Positions 5,683 to 6,171 of a DNA stretch of 6,171 bases are shown piece by piece (position 1 is the first letter of the stretch; each line of letters starts with the position of its first letter). The notes below the pieces were generated by a model, which saw only the letters and a program-made list of their open reading frames with translations, was not told the DNA's origin and did not search any database. The stretch is from an uncultured bacterium. GTDB taxonomy: Bacteria; Actinomycetota; Coriobacteriia; Coriobacteriales; Eggerthellaceae. Both the position numbers and the translations under genes were made by a program. The stretch spans positions 1-6,171 of the forward strand of contig CANSQW010000084.1 in assembly GCA_947649215.1 (NCBI GenBank). The letters are read 5' to 3'.

Positions 5683-5731
5683 CCGGCGCGCAACCTGCCC
5701 GCCACGCGGCGCACATGCGTCGGCGCGCCGG
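5683..5731 (+). other. Inverted repeat downstream of the LOG gene
   Basis: CCGGCGCG at 5683-5690 and CGCGCCGG at 5724-5731 are exact complements enclosing 33 nt. It lies 6 nt after the LOG stop and ends just before the next promoter. There is no T-run, so it is not a classical terminator, though it could weaken read-through or protect the mRNA end. Confidence 0.35.
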
Positions 5732-5929
5732 TGTCGGTTGACCGCGCCCAATTGCTCGGATACACTGGGCCGACTTGGAATCGATCAAGGTACGGTGATC
5801 TCATGTTCGGCATTCTGGCCCTCTAACACACCCTCCCCGCCCCGCCGCAACCCCAGGCATCGGCTGGCGCGCAACCTATTCTTTCGCGCGCTGCAAGCCG
5901 AAGGCGGTGGCGCAACCGTTCCCGCAACC
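5689..5929 (+). repeat. Five copies of CGCAACC around the promoter and leader
   Basis: The heptamer occurs at 5689-5695, 5846-5852, 5870-5876, 5911-5917 and 5923-5929, always on the plus strand. The first and third copies are part of a 12-bp direct repeat GGCGCGCAACCT (5685-5696 and 5866-5877). Elsewhere I noticed it only at 75-81 and 2294-2300. The clustering is stronger than base composition alone would suggest; the function is unknown. Confidence 0.5.
5738..5766 (+). promoter_or_regulatory. Sigma-70-type promoter for the truncated 3' gene
   Basis: TTGACC (5738-5743; five of six matches to TTGACA) and TACACT (5761-5766; four of six) are separated by the ideal 17 bp. This is the best-formed promoter in the window. 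Transcription would start near 5773, giving a leader of about 220 nt before the ATG at 5993. Confidence 0.72.
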
Positions 5930-5936
5930 GCATGCT

Positions 5937-5968
5937 AGACGCCGCCCCCTCCGGGGAGCCTCGCGTCT
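5937..5968 (+). promoter_or_regulatory. Leader hairpin before the ribosome site of the 3' gene
   Basis: AGACGC (5937-5942) pairs with GCGTCT (5963-5968), and inside it CCCC (5945-5948) pairs with GGGG (5953-5956) around the loop CTCC. The loop is complementary to GGAG of the ribosome site at 5984-5987, so a loop-to-ribosome-site contact is possible. No T-run follows, which points to translation or stability rather than termination, if the hairpin is functional at all. Confidence 0.4.
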
Positions 5969-5992
5969 GCTTCGCTATTCCAAGGAGTCACC

Positions 5993-6117
5993 ATGACCGA
6001 ATCTGCCCCGCGCAGTGAATCTGCGCCCGCAAGCCCCACGGCCCCGACGTCGCCCAGCCCCGCGTCGCCCACCGGCGCGTCGCCCAGCCCCGCGTCGCCC
6101 GCTCCCACGCCCGCGCC
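5993..6117 (+). CDS. 5' end of a truncated gene with a Pro/Ser/Ala/Thr-rich N-terminus
   Basis: An ATG at 5993 is preceded by AAGGAG (5982-5987, 5 nt spacing), a good promoter and a leader, so this is a credible gene start. About 41 genomic codons remain. They are low-complexity, made of Pro, Ser, Ala and Thr, with two acidic residues near the start and repeated SPSPASP units. Such a segment is probably a disordered tail or linker before a domain that lies beyond the window. There is no signal peptide or membrane helix in what remains. The frame stays open to the window edge, but codons after about 6117 come from adapter DNA and must be ignored. The function cannot be named. Confidence 0.65.
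6048..6100 (+). repeat. Exact 23-bp tandem repeat, 30-bp period, in the truncated gene
   Basis: The 23 bases at 6048-6070 recur exactly at 6078-6100, a period of ten codons. Each copy encodes SPSPASP. Shorter GTCGCCC units also recur within each copy. Short-read assemblers often stop in such repeats, and the contig does end 17-18 bases later. Confidence 0.85.
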
Positions 6118-6171
6118 CTGTCTCTATACACATCTCCGAGCCCACGAGACTAAGGCGAATCGCGGTTGGCG
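6118..6171 (+). other. Illumina Nextera adapter read-through (not genomic)
   Basis: 6118-6135 reads CTGTCTCTATACACATCT, the Tn5 mosaic-end sequence CTGTCTCTTATACACATCT with one T missing. 6136-6150 is CCGAGCCCACGAGAC, the remainder of the standard Nextera i7-side adapter, exact. 6151-6158 is TAAGGCGA, the Nextera N701 index. The final 13 bases match the expected ATCTCGTATGCCG at 9 of 13 positions, like a low-quality read end. The order and continuity leave little doubt. The true genomic sequence ends at about 6117, give or take three bases that could be shared. Confidence 0.97.

Larger units (their letters stand above)
5677..5992 (+). promoter_or_regulatory. 316-bp non-coding region upstream of the truncated 3' gene
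   Basis: It contains, in order, an inverted repeat after the LOG gene (5683-5731), a good sigma-70-type promoter (5738-5766), a leader of about 220 nt with repeated CGCAACC heptamers, and a hairpin just before the ribosome site. A TTG-initiated frame across 5738-5938 overlaps the promoter, has no ribosome site and looks non-coding. I find no tRNA and cannot assign a known riboswitch class. Confidence 0.6.

Noticed and set aside
4492..5751. Minus-strand 419-codon open frame across the zincin and LOG genes
   Set aside because: Spans two well-supported plus-strand genes and their intergenic regions, has shadow-like composition and no recognisable motif.
5898..5930. Partial likeness to a cobalamin riboswitch core (CGGTG, AACCG, CCCGCAACCG in order)
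   Set aside because: The conserved GGGAA and GCTG parts are missing and no B12-box-like sequence follows before the gene. Overlap with the CGCAACC repeats explains much of the likeness. An Infernal search with the cobalamin model would decide.
5738..5938. 66-codon frame starting TTG in the leader
   Set aside because: Its start is the -35 hexamer of a good promoter, it has no ribosome site, and the product has no recognisable features.
6118..6135. Possible real Tn5/IS50 transposon end in the genome
   Set aside because: The mosaic end is followed directly by the Nextera i7 arm and index N701, which are synthetic; this is library adapter, not a mobile element.

Overview
The window is very GC-rich DNA (about two-thirds G+C by eye). 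Codon third positions are mostly G or C, ribosome sites are AAGGAG-like, and two genes start with GTG. Together with the kinds of proteins encoded, this suggests a high-GC anaerobic actinobacterium, most likely a gut coriobacterium (Eggerthella/Gordonibacter type). That placement is inferred from protein style and was not tested by a search. The right end looks like the edge of a draft-assembly contig: the last ~54 bases are Illumina Nextera adapter, not genome.

Layout, left to right. 1-128 is a repeat-bearing GC-rich edge with at most a doubtful reading-frame tail. 129-1031 (-) is a 300-residue serine O-acetyltransferase (EpsC/CysE family). 1032-1318 is a divergent control region with an AT-rich island framed by an inverted repeat. 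1319-2743 (+) is a PurF-like amidophosphoribosyltransferase that has an intact PRPP site and four likely Fe-S cysteines but has lost the glutaminase nucleophile and other glutaminase residues. 2759-2788 is a strong, probably bidirectional terminator. 2860-3696 (-) is a FocA/NirC-type channel, and 3871-4461 (-) is 5-formyltetrahydrofolate cyclo-ligase. 4462-4620 is a second divergent promoter region. 4621-5016 (+) is a small HExxH zincin-like protein, followed 45 nt later by a LOG-family (TIGR00730-type) nucleotide hydrolase at 5062-5676 (+). 5677-5992 is an untranslated region with the best sigma-70-type promoter of the window and a long leader. At 5993 a new gene begins with a Pro/Ser/Ala-rich repeat tail and is cut off where adapter sequence starts at about 6118.

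How the genes fit together: the PurF-like enzyme (purine entry), the formate-type channel and the folate cyclo-ligase (which returns 5-formyl-THF to the one-carbon pool that purine synthesis uses) share a one-carbon/purine theme, although they are not one operon. The serine acetyltransferase feeds cysteine synthesis and is divergently arranged with the PurF-like gene; the shared inverted repeat could coordinate the two. The zincin and LOG genes look like a two-gene transcription unit.

The most notable biology is the glutaminase-dead PurF-like protein. The most important practical point is that the right terminus is an adapter artefact. I found no CRISPR array, tRNA, rRNA, insertion sequence or complete novel multi-gene system.
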